Positions 32,793-46,600 of a stretch of 64,000 nucleotides of DNA are shown piece after piece. The notes beneath the pieces were generated by a model, which did no database searches, was not told the origin of the DNA, and was given only the letters and a program-made list of their open reading frames with translations. This stretch comes from Rotaria sordida (lineage: Eukaryota; Rotifera; Eurotatoria; Philodinida; Philodinidae). Position 1 is the stretch's first letter; the number at the start of each line of letters is the position of its first letter. The DNA lies in NCBI GenBank assembly GCA_905250125.1, contig CAJNOL010000412.1:79508-143507 (forward strand), given 5' to 3'. The position numbers and the translations under genes were made by a program.

Positions 32793-35700
32793 TCATTTGT
32801 TGTCATCAATCAAAGCAAGAACAAATACAGTACGACTTGGAGTATAGATCTAAGACAAGACAAATAAAATAAATAAATAAATATTCATTTGAATTTACTT
32901 GAAATGAAAATGGTTTATCATTCCACATGATATTTTCCGTAGAAAATATTTGTTCATTACTAATTCTATCATGACCATCAAATGATTTTGCATCTGAATT
33001 AAGTACAACTTTATATCTATTGAACAAAAATTTTACAGTTAGGATCAAAAAAAGAACTTAATTTACTTTCCACTTTGACTACATCCAATACGATAATCGG
33101 ATAAACTATTGTATCCATGGAAATTAAATATAAACATTAAACCTCGTTCACCACGTTCAAATACTATAATTTTATGAGCTTCTATTTGTTGAATAATCAA
33201 CTAAAAAAAGAAAAATAAAAACTATTAAAATTTCAATGACTATTCATAGATACCATAGTATTATTACACCTGGTATTTACGTAGGTCTGACCAAAAGTTT
33301 TAAGAACATTAAATAGTAATGGAAAAATAATGAGATATTTTCAATTTTATTTTATCAAATGCTGAGCATAGTTACCGTGATTATTTATGTCCGGGTCAAT
33401 CCTTTCTAACAATTTATTAAAAGTTCTTTTGACCTCTTTTTCTAAAAACATTTTAGCTACCTTGGATACCATATGAACTAATCATGTTTCATTTATTTAA
33501 TCACTTAAACTACATTCAATAGAATTAGTTAGCCAAAAATTATATAGTATCAGGCCTGGCGAATATGTTGGGTATGACAATATATTGATGTCTTCTTCTA
33601 TCATAGAATTAATGACATTGGATGATTATGAAGTAAACGACGATCGTCAAGCAATTCTGTACATTTTGAATCTAATGTCCATTTTTTTCCCATATTTCAT
33701 TAACAAAAGACTTCGGGCAATTTTCAATATAATAATTGTGATCTACAGTCTTGACTTTATCTACGCTCAGGTTTATTTGATTTAAAGAATATACTAAACA
33801 AAGTTTTGGTTAAAATCTGTTTTCATGAACAACAATCTTTGACAATTCATCTTCAATAAGCCAGTTAGCATTAGAAGACTTATGACTAACCTATCTAAAA
33901 TAAATCGATATCACATCACTAGTAATGCTAGAATGCAACTGACATGATCGAACAAAATTCCATTAAATTTTTAAAACAAACGAAATATAATTAGCTCATG
34001 TGGTATCCAAGGTAGCTAAACTTTTTTTAAAAAAAGAGGTCAAAAGAACTTTTAATAAATTGTTAGAAAGGACTGACCCGGACATAAATAATCACGGTAA
34101 CTATGCTCAGCATTTGATAAAATAAAATTGAAAATATCTTATTATTTTTCCATTACTATTTAATGTTCTTAGAACTTTTGGTCAGACCTACGTAGAGTTA
34201 ACGGTCGTAGTACCCTATAGAGTATTCGAGTAAGGTCTATTCACTTCTACAACCTAAGTATTATGTTCAGGACTAATCATCTCGTTACTCTTAAATGAAA
34301 TATATATTCTTACAGTTGAGGAATCGAAGTTATTTTGATGCATTACCATATATCTAATGACTTTAACATCATAAAGTATAGCTAGATGAAAGGTATGAGT
34401 GCGACGTAGGGGTGTCAGAGTTCCCATTTCTAAGGAACGGGATCTCACTTTAGAATTCCTTTCCACGTATTTTTCAACATTTTAAGATGTTTAAGCATAC
34501 CTATTCTTTCACTTCGTGACAAGTCACTATGTGTTTCCAGACTTTTAGGAATGGAATCAGAAACTGACACCCCCTAGTGTGAAGGTGTGCTGTGGGTAGT
34601 AGAGCCCATCGGATTCGGACCCGGACTCGGTCGACCAAAATTTTGTGGGAAGAGCCTATAGGATCTAAAAATTTCTGGACGAGTCCGGATTAGATCTAAT
34701 GAGTTCTAGGGGTAAGGATGAATAGAAAAGTAACACCCATACCCTCAAGTAATACTTGTGTGATAGAAGTGAATACGTCATACATGAATACTGTATAGGG
34801 TAATGTGTTTTGTAAATGTCAATATTGGGTGTAATGATATTATGCTATTACTCTGATAATTCTAAAATTTGTTTGTTTACCGTATTCTTTGCTGATAACC
34901 ATTTATATTCTTCTTCTAAATCATTCATTGCTTTATCCCATGCATTAAGATATTTATATCTTAAATTTTCATCATCAGATAAATAAAAAAGACGACGAGC
35001 ATGTTTATAACTTTCATTATTTCCTACTCGAGGAAAATCAAGCCATTCAGGATGACCAAATTCATTACCTATATGAAAATTTTCGATAAAATTATTATTC
35101 TTGTTTTTTTTTATTTTATTTTATAAATTTACCTTCGAAATTTAGCCAACCTTCTCCTCCTAATCCATATGTTAATAAACGAATCATCTTATGTAAAGCT
35201 AAACCACGTTCAATAGTATTTGTTCGTTCACTAAAAACTGACATATGACTATAAATTTGTTCATTAAATAACCATTGTGCAATAGTTTTATCGCCAACAA
35301 TTGCTTGATCATGACTTTCTGCATAGACAATATTTTTTTCTGATGAACGACGATTAAGTAATGTCCATGTTAAATGACCCATATGCCAATCTTCATCTTT
35401 TTTTTCTTTTAATAACTTGAAAATTAAAAGAATTTATTTATTTATTTATTTTTGATATAATAATAACAAACTTTAATCCAAAGATCTGGAATAGCCATAG
35501 CTAAACGATAATCAAAACCAGCACCACCTTCAGCAATTGGTCGACATAATGTTGGCATACCTGATACTTCCTTTAAAATTATATTCATAAATTATAAAGT
35601 TTTTTTTTTGGTTTTTATAATTAAAAAAAAATACTTCAGCAATTCGTATTGATTCTGGAAAAAATGTTTGACAAACATAATTAGCTAATTGAAGATAATT

Positions 35701-38700
35701 AAATGAATCAGTATCAGTTGCTAAACCAAAATATTCATCATAGGAACCCGAAAATTGATGTCCTGTGAAAAAGAAGATTTGTTTTTTTAGAAAATCAAAA
35801 AAAAGAAAATCAAAACTTACCAATGCCATGTGAATGATAAAGCATTGATGAAACACCATCAAATCGAAAACCATCAAATTTAAATTCTTCTAACCAATAT
35901 CGAATATTTGAAAGAAGAAATCTCATTACTTCACGTCTAAATTAAAGAAATATATTAGTAGAACTATGTAAATTTAAAAAAAAAATCGGATTACAAAATT
36001 CAGAAAGATAATTATTCACATACAGTAAAAATCTCTTTATGTGAATACTGGACAGTAGACATTTATTTCTGATTTTGTGAGCAATAATAACTAGCTGTGA
36101 ATATTTAGAAGAAAAAACAAACACAATATGAGACAACAGCAATAGTGCTTCGTTTAATATCTCATCAGTGTTTTTTTACGTTGATAGCTAATAACATCCA
36201 ATCATGCCAACATAGATTTACTTACCTCTAATTAAAAACTTTGAATTGATAAAATTGTTGAAAAGAAGAAAAAGATTATCTTGTGCAGTCGACAAGCAAT
36301 TGCAATTTAACATTTCTAGGTTGCAAGAAAAGAAATTGAAAAACCTTCCACTAATGAGTACCTCCATACAGTGAACATTTTTGAGCAATGTCGATGGTGT
36401 GTCCACTTTAAAGAAGTTTTACTATATAACATATTCACAAAAAATTATTACGACAAGTACCATAGATGATTCATTGTCACAAGAAACGAACAATTTTCGT
36501 TTGAATATTGTCCGAAGACAGTCAATATGTGCGAGAAGAACTTTCTACATTTGATAAAATGTCAAACTTGTTGAAACTATGTTTTACAACATTCTCTACC
36601 TTATCAAAGATGAGATTGACTCGGGTTTTTTTGCGAAACCGATCCCATCTTTACTACCTACACAAGTAATAATAAACGAGTGTTCAAGTAATTATTTGTC
36701 GCAGTTCCAAATCTTGATTACAAAAAAAGTCCGAGTGCGACAACATTGAAATCAAAGTTGCAGAATTCGAGTTGAAGTTAATTACATCGGTAAAACATTC
36801 AAGTGTTTCAGATATATTTATAAACTTACTCCATATAATTAAAACATCGACTATCCCAAAGAGTATGATAACCACGTGTATCACCATGAAAGAAACAACC
36901 AGCTGTACCATCAAACATATTAATACCATCAACTATATTTTTCGAACTATGACTATGTACAAGATCAAGTAATACAGTTAAACCATATTTATGTGCTTCA
37001 TCAATTAATGCTTTTAATTCTTCAGGTGTACCAAAACGACTAGAATATAAAAATAAACTAATTGAAAAAGATGGATTTATTTTAATAGAAAAAAAAAACC
37101 TTGATGCAGCATAATAACTTGTTACTTGATAACCAAAACTAGCATAATAAGGATGTTCCAAAATAGCCATTAATTGAATTGTATTATAACCTATATTCCA
37201 AAAAAAAGAATGTATTTTTAGAAAATTTTCTTATATAATTAGAAAAAATAAAAACCTTGTTTAACAATACGAGGAATAATATTAATACGAAAATTTTCAT
37301 ATGTAGAAACTTCTTCTTTTGGCGAACTAATACCAATATGAGCTTCATAAATTTTCAATCGATCACGTTTTTTAGGTTGAGAATATTTAAATTGATAAAT
37401 TTCATCATGTGGTGGATTATAAAATACACCACGATATACAGTTGCTTTTTCTGCTCGTTGTACATAACGTGACCATGGACAAATACGATCGACTAATTCA
37501 CCATTAGCAGTTTCAAGAAGTAACTACGATAAAAATTCATTAATAGATTGGTTTGTTTTGTTTTCATTTTTAAGGTGTGGCTAATGAAAAAGTCAAGCGA
37601 AATTTAGATTTCATTGGATTATATACAATTTTATATTTTAGCATTGCTGAGAAAATCCACAGCAATGACCAAACGTAGGGGCTCCGGATTTTCACCAATA
37701 CACTAGGGAGCTACGGGTTATCCTTCTACAGCCGACCGGGCCCAACCTCTTATTTTTTGTTGGGCATGGTTACACGTTTTTGTGAACCCGTTGCTTCCCT
37801 GATGAAAAATCCAGCAACAGGATATAACTTTACGCTGATTTTTTTTGCTGAGAGTAGCGAATAAATTGCTGAAACCTTGATCCTTCACTTGTTCAAATAC
37901 ACGAAGGGTACTAAATACTGATGGAAAACACCTCGGGTCGGGTTCGGTCTGGGTTCACAAAAAAATGGATCCGCAGCTCTCTACAATACACCCCTTGGAA
38001 TATTGCTAATTTGATAATATTAACTTCAGCCCTGATATATATATATATTCTATATTAATATTGTTGCGTAGCAGCTTGCAAAAGTCCACCCTACTTTTGC
38101 CAATACACCTCGTGGACTATAGCCAATTGATGAAATTCCGATCATTCAGAAAACAGGATCGTATTTTAAAATTTTCACTGCAAAAAGTTTATTGATATTT
38201 TGAATCCACATAGAAAACTGCATCGAAAAATATTTTCGACTTAAATCTAATCTGTAGTTTCCGTCAGAGAAAAATTCAGATTTAGATCAAAAATATTTTT
38301 CAATACAGTTTTTTATGCTGACTTTTTGAAGTGGAAAATATGGGTTTTCTCAACAATGCTAAAACACAAAATTAAAAGGATATGAAAATTTTTTCCTTTA
38401 TTTAATCTGATGATTCAAATGCTTATATGAAACATAATTTGAGAGCGAGAATAGATTAGCAAGGTAAATGTACTAGTCTGATTAAAAGTGAGATTTGCAA
38501 AAAATTGAATCATGGTTCAAAAAATCAACATCGTGAACTCTATCCACTTATACATAATTCAACGACACCTTACATTAATTGCTTGTCCGTGCTTAATTGC
38601 TATAGATCCATCGGACAATGGTGGAATAGTAGCACGCCATACACCCCATTGATCACGTGTAAATGGATATTGTCTTTCTTGCCAATTATCTATATAAATA

Positions 38701-39200
38701 AGTATATATGTATATCTTATGAATCAAAAAAAAAAAAAAAGTAAAAATTTTATTTCAAATACAAACTAAAATCTCCACGAATATACATAGCTTTTGCTCC
38801 AGGTGCCCATTCTTTAATATTTATTTCATTTGTTTGATGATTAACATGAATACCAAAATGTTTATAAGCCAATGTAAAATTATCAATACCTTGTTCTTCA
38901 TTTTCAAGTTGTTTAAGAATTTTTTGAAATACATGATAACTAAAGATAAGTAACAAAATAAAATAATGATTGATTTCTTTTTTTGTTTTACGAAATTTAT
39001 TTTACCGTCGTCGAATTTCATCTTGATATGCGTCAAGATATGGATCAAGTTTAAGTAAATTATGTAATTCAGGTACGACAATATTTGCAGCTTCACCTGT
39101 TGTCGGTTGTAATATTCTATGAAAAAAGAAATTAATAATATTATTAAGAATTTATTTTTATTTTAATTAACCTTTGTAAATTAATTACTCCAGAAAACAT
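32793..39200 (-). CDS. GBE1: 1,4-alpha-glucan (glycogen) branching enzyme
   Basis: Fifteen in-phase exons were assembled by eye: 39172-39200, 39006-39116, 38767-38939, 38574-38689, 37256-37523, 37100-37190, 36830-37039, 35821-35936, 35635-35762, 35472-35570, 35133-35415, 34881-35068, 33067-33200, 32899-33016 and 32793-32849. They give about 706 aa (human about 702). The N-terminal CBM48-like region contains E-W-A-P-G-A-K-A-M. The GH13 barrel carries the nucleophile Asp359 in D-G-F-R-F-D-G-V, the acid/base Glu414 in R-I-A-E, and Asp483 in A-E-S-H-D-Q. H-S-H-S-S-K-N and [12 protein letters not shown] are also conserved. The enzyme makes alpha-1,6 branches in cytosolic glycogen. Introns 4, 7 and 12 are large (0.9-1.7 kb) and hold repeats; the rest are short. 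All key residues are intact. Confidence 0.95.
33280..34192. mobile_element. palindromic mariner remnant in GBE1 intron 12
   Basis: The ends are CGTAGGTCTGACCAAAAGTT at 33280 and its reverse complement, with one difference, ending at 34192. TA lies just outside each end (33278-33279 and 34193-34194), as expected for Tc1/mariner insertion. The arms pair over more than 200 bp (33280 to ~33500 against ~33980 to 34192) and each carries sequence like the C-terminus of a mariner transposase on its inward strand. The element therefore looks like two 3' ends joined in inverted orientation, with a decayed transposase body in the loop. Open frames are broken, so it is not autonomous. Confidence 0.8.
33370..33785 (-). 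pseudogene. decayed mariner transposase fragment
   Basis: Reading the minus strand from about 33770 gives [22 protein letters not shown]. After a stop and frame change it gives [18 protein letters not shown], the mariner P-x-Y-S-P-D-L-x-P block with the Asp replaced. Near 33465-33372 it gives [18 protein letters not shown], like the C-terminal F-x-x-W-x-x-R ... G-x-Y-F segment of the family. Several stops and frame changes show it is dead. It lies inside an intron of GBE1 on the same strand as that gene. Confidence 0.7.
37626..38375. repeat. inverted-repeat element in GBE1 intron 4
   Basis: Left TTTTAGCATTGCTGAGAAAA (about 37635) pairs with right TTTTCTCAACAATGCTAAAA (about 38345), and AATTTTATA / CAAAATT extend the match. 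A second, inner foldback, 38207-38325, pairs AAAACTGCATCGAAAAATAT with ATATTTTTCAATACAGTTTT. The interior includes GC-rich patches (GGGCCCAACC, CGGGTCGGGTTCGGTCTGGG) unlike the host intron. It is probably a non-autonomous element or nested insertions. Confidence 0.55.
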
Positions 39201-40693
39201 TATTGATTAATAGAAATGAAAAAATATGAAATTTTTATTTACTATTATATTTTCTTTTGATTAATATTGATATTTTATTGTACATCTCTTCATGATATGA
39301 TAGAAAGAACAGAACAGAAAAAGATTTATTATTTACATTCGTTGTGTATTGCTTGTTATTGAAGCAATGCCAAACGAGAGAGGTCGACTTATGCTGGTTT
39401 CTCAACTTTATACATTTTTGAAAACTAACAAAGAAAGAAAATGATAATCATTTTCTATGAAAAACAAAAAGAATTATTTTATTAAAAATATGTATTATAA
39501 TTCCTACATTTTCTTCAAAATAAAATATGAAGAAAAAGATATTTTTCAAAAGAAAGTTTTTTTTTTTTTATTAAAACTCTTCAAATAATTTTATTACGAT
39601 CATTGTATAAATATAGATTGAGAATGTTAATGAATATCGAGTGATATGAAAAATATAATTAGACATTTATTCAAATAATAATCTTGAGGCAAGTCTTGTC
39701 AAAAATATTTTATTGCAAAAGATTCAGATCTTTTGATTCTCTTCCATCCTGCAATAAGAGTAACGAAGCTGTCGGTACATATAAACGATATGCTTTCACC
39801 ATAAACTAAACGCAATAAGACTTATCTCTATGAAGAGTTTCAAGTCGAAATTCAAAAATCAGCTTCCCCGATATAGATGACGACGTTAACTTTAAAAAAT
39901 ACTGTAAAAATGCAATATTTTATTATATCGCATAGTTGTTCGCACTACCTCTGGTATACCAACAATAGATTACCGATTTGAATCATACGGATTTTCAGCA
40001 ATAAGTTAACTTTATCATGCAGCAATACGTATTTTATATTACATTGGGAGTTATTATATTTACGAACAGCATAATAATATAAAGATATAATAAGAAATTA
40101 GATTTTTAATTGATTAACGAATTCCTCAATCTGAACAAGTTGCTTATTATAGCAAAAGAAAAACTTCAACTTGAAATATTAATTGCATACAATAGTATAT
40201 CGATCTTATTACTGCATAGAAATTCTTCGACACAACTTTGATTTCAGTCATTCATGTCAACATTACCCTTAACATTTAACCAATCTGAATATCATTATGG
40301 TTCATTGCGATGTAAAAGGTCTTAGAAAAAATCTTTATAACGAACTTCACATAAGACAAACAATACTTCTATATGAAAGAAAACATGTGTAATCTCTATA
40401 AAAAAACTTGCTTTGATTAGCTTTATTTAACTTATTTTTGTATAATTCTTAGTCAATTAAAATAGATTTTTCTCTCATTAATCATAAATAACTATTCGAT
40501 CATTTTATTCAAATAAAGATAAAGAACATATGACAACAAAAACAAAAAAAAAACCTTAGAATAATGCAGAAGAATAAAGACCAAGTCACAAATATACATC
40601 AAGATAAACAAAGAAGACAAAAATTAATTTTCTCTAAATATTCTTTTCTTTTTCTTTTTTTTCATTTGCAAAGTCGACATTTATACAATGTGC
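39201..40693. other. intergenic: GBE1 promoter side and HGSNAT 3' flank
   Basis: AT-rich, with no protein-like frame on either strand. Short T-rich runs upstream of 39200 give no clear TATA or initiator. Confidence 0.5.
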
Positions 40694-43600
40694 TTAAAGC
40701 ACAAGAAAAATTCGTTTTTTGAAGAAAATATATGCAATTATAATCCAAAAAATACAACCCCATAAAGCCATAGCAAGATGCGCTGCATGTGTATTAACAA
40801 CAATCCATTGAACAGGAAAATATGTAGCAAAAACAATATGTCCTATATAAATAAGAATTGAATTTGTTCCTGGATATTGAAATGGTGTTGCATTCCAATA
40901 TTTTAATTTATCAATAAGAATATACATTATTGAAAATCCAAGAAATGCTATACCACCTACAAAATCGATAAGAAAATAAAACACCAACACATTATATAAA
41001 ATTTAGAGAAAAAAAAAACATCGTATTCTTACCAGTAAAAAATGAAAATGATAATGTCCAAAGATTTTTATTTAATGGCATTGGTCCATCAATGAATGTA
41101 CCTGAAGTAAGACCAATTCCAATAGCTGTTGTAAAAATACCCCAAGCAAAAAGACGTATAAGTCGATCAAGATCCGTTTGATACATAACTAACGATAAAG
41201 AAAAAAAGAAAGAAGAAAACGCATGAATAAAATTTTTTTTAAAAAATTCAAACCAAGTATTCGTCCAGCTTGAACACCTAAATAAGCTAAAAATATAGTT
41301 GGAATAGTTCCAAGTAAATTTTCTGAATCGAACGGTAATTTACAACCTAAATAAATATATACATATATATATATATATAATATTTTTTCGAATATTTTTC
41401 GTACCATAAACAAGTTGACATGTTGGATATTGATAAAGATGTTTATTAGTGAGTATAATTCGATCAATATAACCTGTTATACCACCAGTACAATTTTCAT
41501 ATTTTCCATTTTCATGTAAACCACCTAAGAAACAAAAAGAAAAAATTTTACATTTATTAATCATATCGGATCAGAAGAATAGAACATTTCATATCCTTTA
41601 TTTCGTTACTATGGCTGATGGAAGTAGTCCATTTCCCAATTGATGAATCGCTTTCGAGTCGAGACTACGTGCATGATATAGACTCACATGAGCTATGAAT
41701 ATTTTGAGAAGAGAGGTCGGACTCTTCGCCTATTGCTGCCAGGATATGGTTACGAGGTAACCTCTCTTCAGCGACTTCTCTAAACTATCGAATTTTTAAT
41801 AAGTCTTTTTTCTTTATTCCAAGTTTTCGGAAAACTTATATTTTCGAATTTTGATCTGAAACTTTGTGCATATAGAGAACTCAACTAGACTAATTTCCAT
41901 AAAAAAAAATTGAAAATTTTTGAATAAAATTTCTTCGAGATATAGACCATCTTTCATGGATCGTGTATACAATATGTATTTTTTAAAAGCTTCATATTTT
42001 GAAGAGCCTTTGTTCAAAACTTCTGGGTTTTTGTATGGAAACTAGTCTGGTTGAGTTCTCTCTATATGCACAATGTTTTAGATCAAAATTCGAAAATACG
42101 AATTTTCCAAAAACTTGAAATACCTTAGTCAAATATCAATCAGAACTAAAATCATTTTAGTGTTTTTATTAGAACACTATGTAGTATCTATAGACGAAAA
42201 AAATCATCAAAAAAAAATCAGAAAGAGGTAGCTGAAAAGATTATCCAGTTAGCAATTTTCATCGAGATAGAACTTAATAAGAAAATTTTTTTTATGAAAG
42301 ACTCAGATATTTTCATTGTTCCTACACTAAGATACAGCTATGGTAAAAATTTCTCTTTTACACTCCTCATGTATACCAATAGATTTTTCGCGAAACGATC
42401 TGAAACTTTCATAATAAACTATTCTTGTTAAGATCTGTCTCTATGCAAAGTTTCAAATTGAAATTCGAAAACAGTATGTTCTTGAGGGGGATCACAGTGT
42501 TTACTTCAAAAAAAAAAACAGTGACAATTCAGCAACGATAAGCTTTCAGGATGTTCATAGCTCATTAGAATCTACATGATGCACCAAAAGTAATTCACCA
42601 GTTGAAAGGCTTCCTTCGTGAGTGGCTGCTTTGTTCGATATGTATTCATAAAGTACTGTGTACAAACTATTAACGGCTATTTGTCTCGCATTACCCGTCC
42701 GATAGCATACTGACTATGTTGTGATATACATCTGTTCGTATGGTAGGTTAGTATGTATGAGGAACGCAAGAACTCTCTGCTAGGCTGATCTTTTATTTAG
42801 AACTACAACTAGTAGGAAAGATATCAGGCTATTGAATATACCGCTGGCCAGTACCTCATACTGCAAGGTAACCGAAAAACTATGCATTTTCTTGTAACAT
42901 TCGTTAACAATCATATTCAATAAAATATAGATTAAAATCAATATATTTACCAGGACCCAAATAACCAGCTGGACAATCTTCAAATGGAACTAAATAAACT
43001 ACAAGTACCCAAATAGTAGTTAAACCAATAATTAATAACCATTGAAGAGGAAAATTTGAAATATCTCGAAAAACAGCTGTTACACGTTTTGTTCTTCCAT
43101 TTTTAACTGTTGCTGTTGTTGTTGTTGTTAGTGTTGATGTATGTTTTGTATTATTATTATTATTATTAAAATTTGATGTTAATGAATATTGTCTTGATCG
43201 TGTACAAAGAACTTCAATTATACCAATAACACCATAAACTAAAGCAAAACGTTGTAATATACCAAGTATTCGAACATTATTTAAATCAACTTTAAAACGT
43301 GTATTAAGAATAAAACCAATAATCTAAATATATATTAATAGAAACAAAAACAAATCTTTATGTTTTCTTTTTTTCATTTTATGTTACTTAAAATAAACAT
43401 ACAAATAATTTTAAAGTACGCATTGTAACTTTAATAAGTAATGTTCGTTTTGATACACCTTTATCAAGAGCATTTTTTAATGAAAATATTAATGATGCTC
43501 CTAATATCCAAACAAATAATGGAAAAACAATATCAGCAAATGTTATACCATGCCATGGTGAATGTTCAAATTGTGCATAACCACCACCACCATAATTAAT

Positions 43601-46600
43601 AAATATCATTGCAATTAAAGCTATAACAAGAAAACAAAAATTATCATAAAATAATTTATTTTATTAAATTACCAAAACCACGAAATGCATCAAGACTAAG
43701 TAAACGTTTTGATCTTGGTACAATAATATGTGATAATTTATGTATTGTTGGTAATTTAGAATTATTTGTATTACATTCTATTGTATTTATTGTATCAATA
43801 CCTGATTGACAAATTGTTGTTGTTGGTGGACATGTTTGTAAATCATATGAATGTGTACATTCTTGTTGTGGTACATGATTAAAACAACGATTTTTTAAAT
43901 TTATTATGTATTCACGTAATTTCATTCGTTGTGCAAATAAACAAAAAATAAATAATGTTAATAATATAACAACACCAACAATTAATGGTGTATAAATATT
44001 ATTTGCTAAACGATTTGTTGTTAATAAACATTTAAGACCTGAATCTATAGTTGTATTTGTTGATGGAATATTTGATGTTTGAACATTAAGAATATATTGA
44101 CCATGTTCATAGAGAATAAGTGTTTCAAGACATGATGATATATTATTTAATTCAATACGAATACGATATGTATATTTCGTATTTAATGTAAGATTAAGTA
44201 TTTGATTTGATGATAAATCTTGTGCAATTATTTCATATGGACAATCAAGACATTCAATAACTTGAACATATACGGTTAAATTACCCGAAATCTATATTAG
44301 AAAATATTCTATTGAACACAATAGACAAGTTAAATAGTTGTATAGATTTCTAATTTTAAGTCTGATTATTATTACAAATGAGTACGATATAAAGTTATGA
44401 CAATTGTTAGAATAAAGATATTTGAATAAAAGAGACTAGGTAGCATAATAGCTAGAGATGTGCAAGACTCGAACTACAAGAAAAAAGTTGTTCCAATCAG
44501 AACTAAAGATTCTATGATTTTAAACGAATTATCTTATAAATCATCAATCAGAATATATTTCAAGAGAAGATGGCTCAAAACAATGCTAGTCATCTACTAA
44601 AAAAATTCAAAATAACGAGTTTTGAAGAATTTTTTAGGTGTGATGTGAATAAATTATGGAATAGTTTTCTCTAGACTGTGACCGCAAAAACTTAGTTCCG
44701 CATCAGGTTTCGAAATCAGGCTACTTTTTTATGGCCCGAACATTGTTTAGACTCGCCTGGCTCAGCCCGACTCGAACCCCAAAATAAACTTTGTTTACAC
44801 AGATTTTTTTCTTAATAGACAGCTATTCCATATTTTTCGGCTTTCATAAAAAGTGAAGACCAAAAGAAACGGGTAACGTGAAGAAACTTCCCCCTATCCC
44901 CTCAGAGGCGAGCCAAATCTCAGAAAAAGTTATGTCAAAAAAGGATAAAATCGTCGGGCCAGGTGGTCCGTTTTGAGGTCTGTTCCACACACCTCTTATC
45001 ATCAGTCATTTATATGCCAGATCATCGAAAATTCATTTAACAAAATGTTCGTTCCTTTTAAATGAACCTGCAGCAATTTAAAAACATCGAGTGAGAACCT
45101 GAATTTTATATTCTTTCTAAATATGATTTCAAAATTTTATTTTTTGTATGACTTCTGATTTAAGAGTTATGAACCGACTTTTTTGAGGTCCGTAAATTTA
45201 CGAAAAACATACTTACAAAATGAACTTGGCCATTCCTGAATGATTGTTCTGACACTCTTGATTCTCATATTACTTTATAGACACCAATCTCGTCTTTAAT
45301 TCTATGCGAAAAAATCGGTAATATAACGTATACAGGAAAGGAGACTATTGCTGCATAGAAAAACGTCAATTTTATCCACCTAGACTTAATTTTTCCGCAG
45401 GTCGATTTATAACTCCTAAGCCAAAAGATCGACAGAAATGTTGAACCTATATTTGAAAGCAATACAAAGTTTTTATTCAAACGCAATGTTTTCAAACTTC
45501 TGGTGTGTCTTTTAAGAGGTCGAAAAATGAACGAACATTTTGTCGAATGACTTTTCGATAATCTTTTATCGTTCTGCTTATTGAAAAGAAAAAAAAAGAT
45601 CTGTTATTTGTATTTTTTATGGCTTGATTCAGCAGAAGTTTTTTTTTACAAAAAATTCATTTAGAATAGTAATAGATTTAGTTTAGTCTTACGAAGGAAT
45701 CATTTCAACTGATTAGTAATTTTTCAGTTCGAGGTCTGCTCATAAGGTATGAAATATCTCATATAGATAAATCGCCGTAGTCCTTCTCTCGAAACTTATA
45801 GTCATAACCCTGAAATTTGATCATATGGCATGATATGTACTAACAACTTGAATGATAGTATTTCAACCTGATTTTTTGCCTACTAGTTGTATGAGTACTC
45901 TGAAAATTTCAACTCAAAAGAATGTTTTTTTTTTGTCGTGGAATATTGAATTTCCTAAAATCATAAGATTCTCACATCATCCATTAAATATGAATTATCT
46001 TCGGAAATTTAATATTTTATACAAAAAAAAAACAAATCTATTCTTTTGAACTGAAATGCTTAGAGTATTCTATTAGTTTATCTGTGGACAAAAATTTCGG
46101 GTCGAAATGCTATCATTCGATTTGATGATACAGACCGTGTCATAAGCTAAAGATTCAGTTCAATGGCCAAAACTCTGAAGAAAAGAGCTTAAGAGACTTA
46201 TCCTTTTTTTGAAATTTTTCATACTCCATTAGAATCTCTCTTATGCATGGAATCTGAACTTAAACAACGATTGGAACAATTCTCCCGATATATATGATTA
46301 AAGAACGTTTAAATTGATTACCATGACAATCGATACATCTTCTTTGATTTCAACAGCCAAAAATTCATCAAAATATGGTTCTCATTTGATACGATAAGGA
46401 TTTTTATCTTTCGACAAGGCATCTCAATTTTCATTTTTGAAAAATTAATAACTGTTTTACATTAAAATAAGCTCTTTAAAAAACGGTGTGATAAAAGTTA
46501 CAGCTTAGTTGAATATTAATGTTCGCTGTACAAAATGACTCATTTTTCATGTTCGTTAAAAAGTTCCTCAATACTGTCAAACAAAATTTCTAAGCCTATA

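Noticed and set aside
36684..37170. Minus-strand frames reading through GBE1 introns
   Set aside because: Their protein-like parts are the GBE1 exons themselves; the rest is translated intron.
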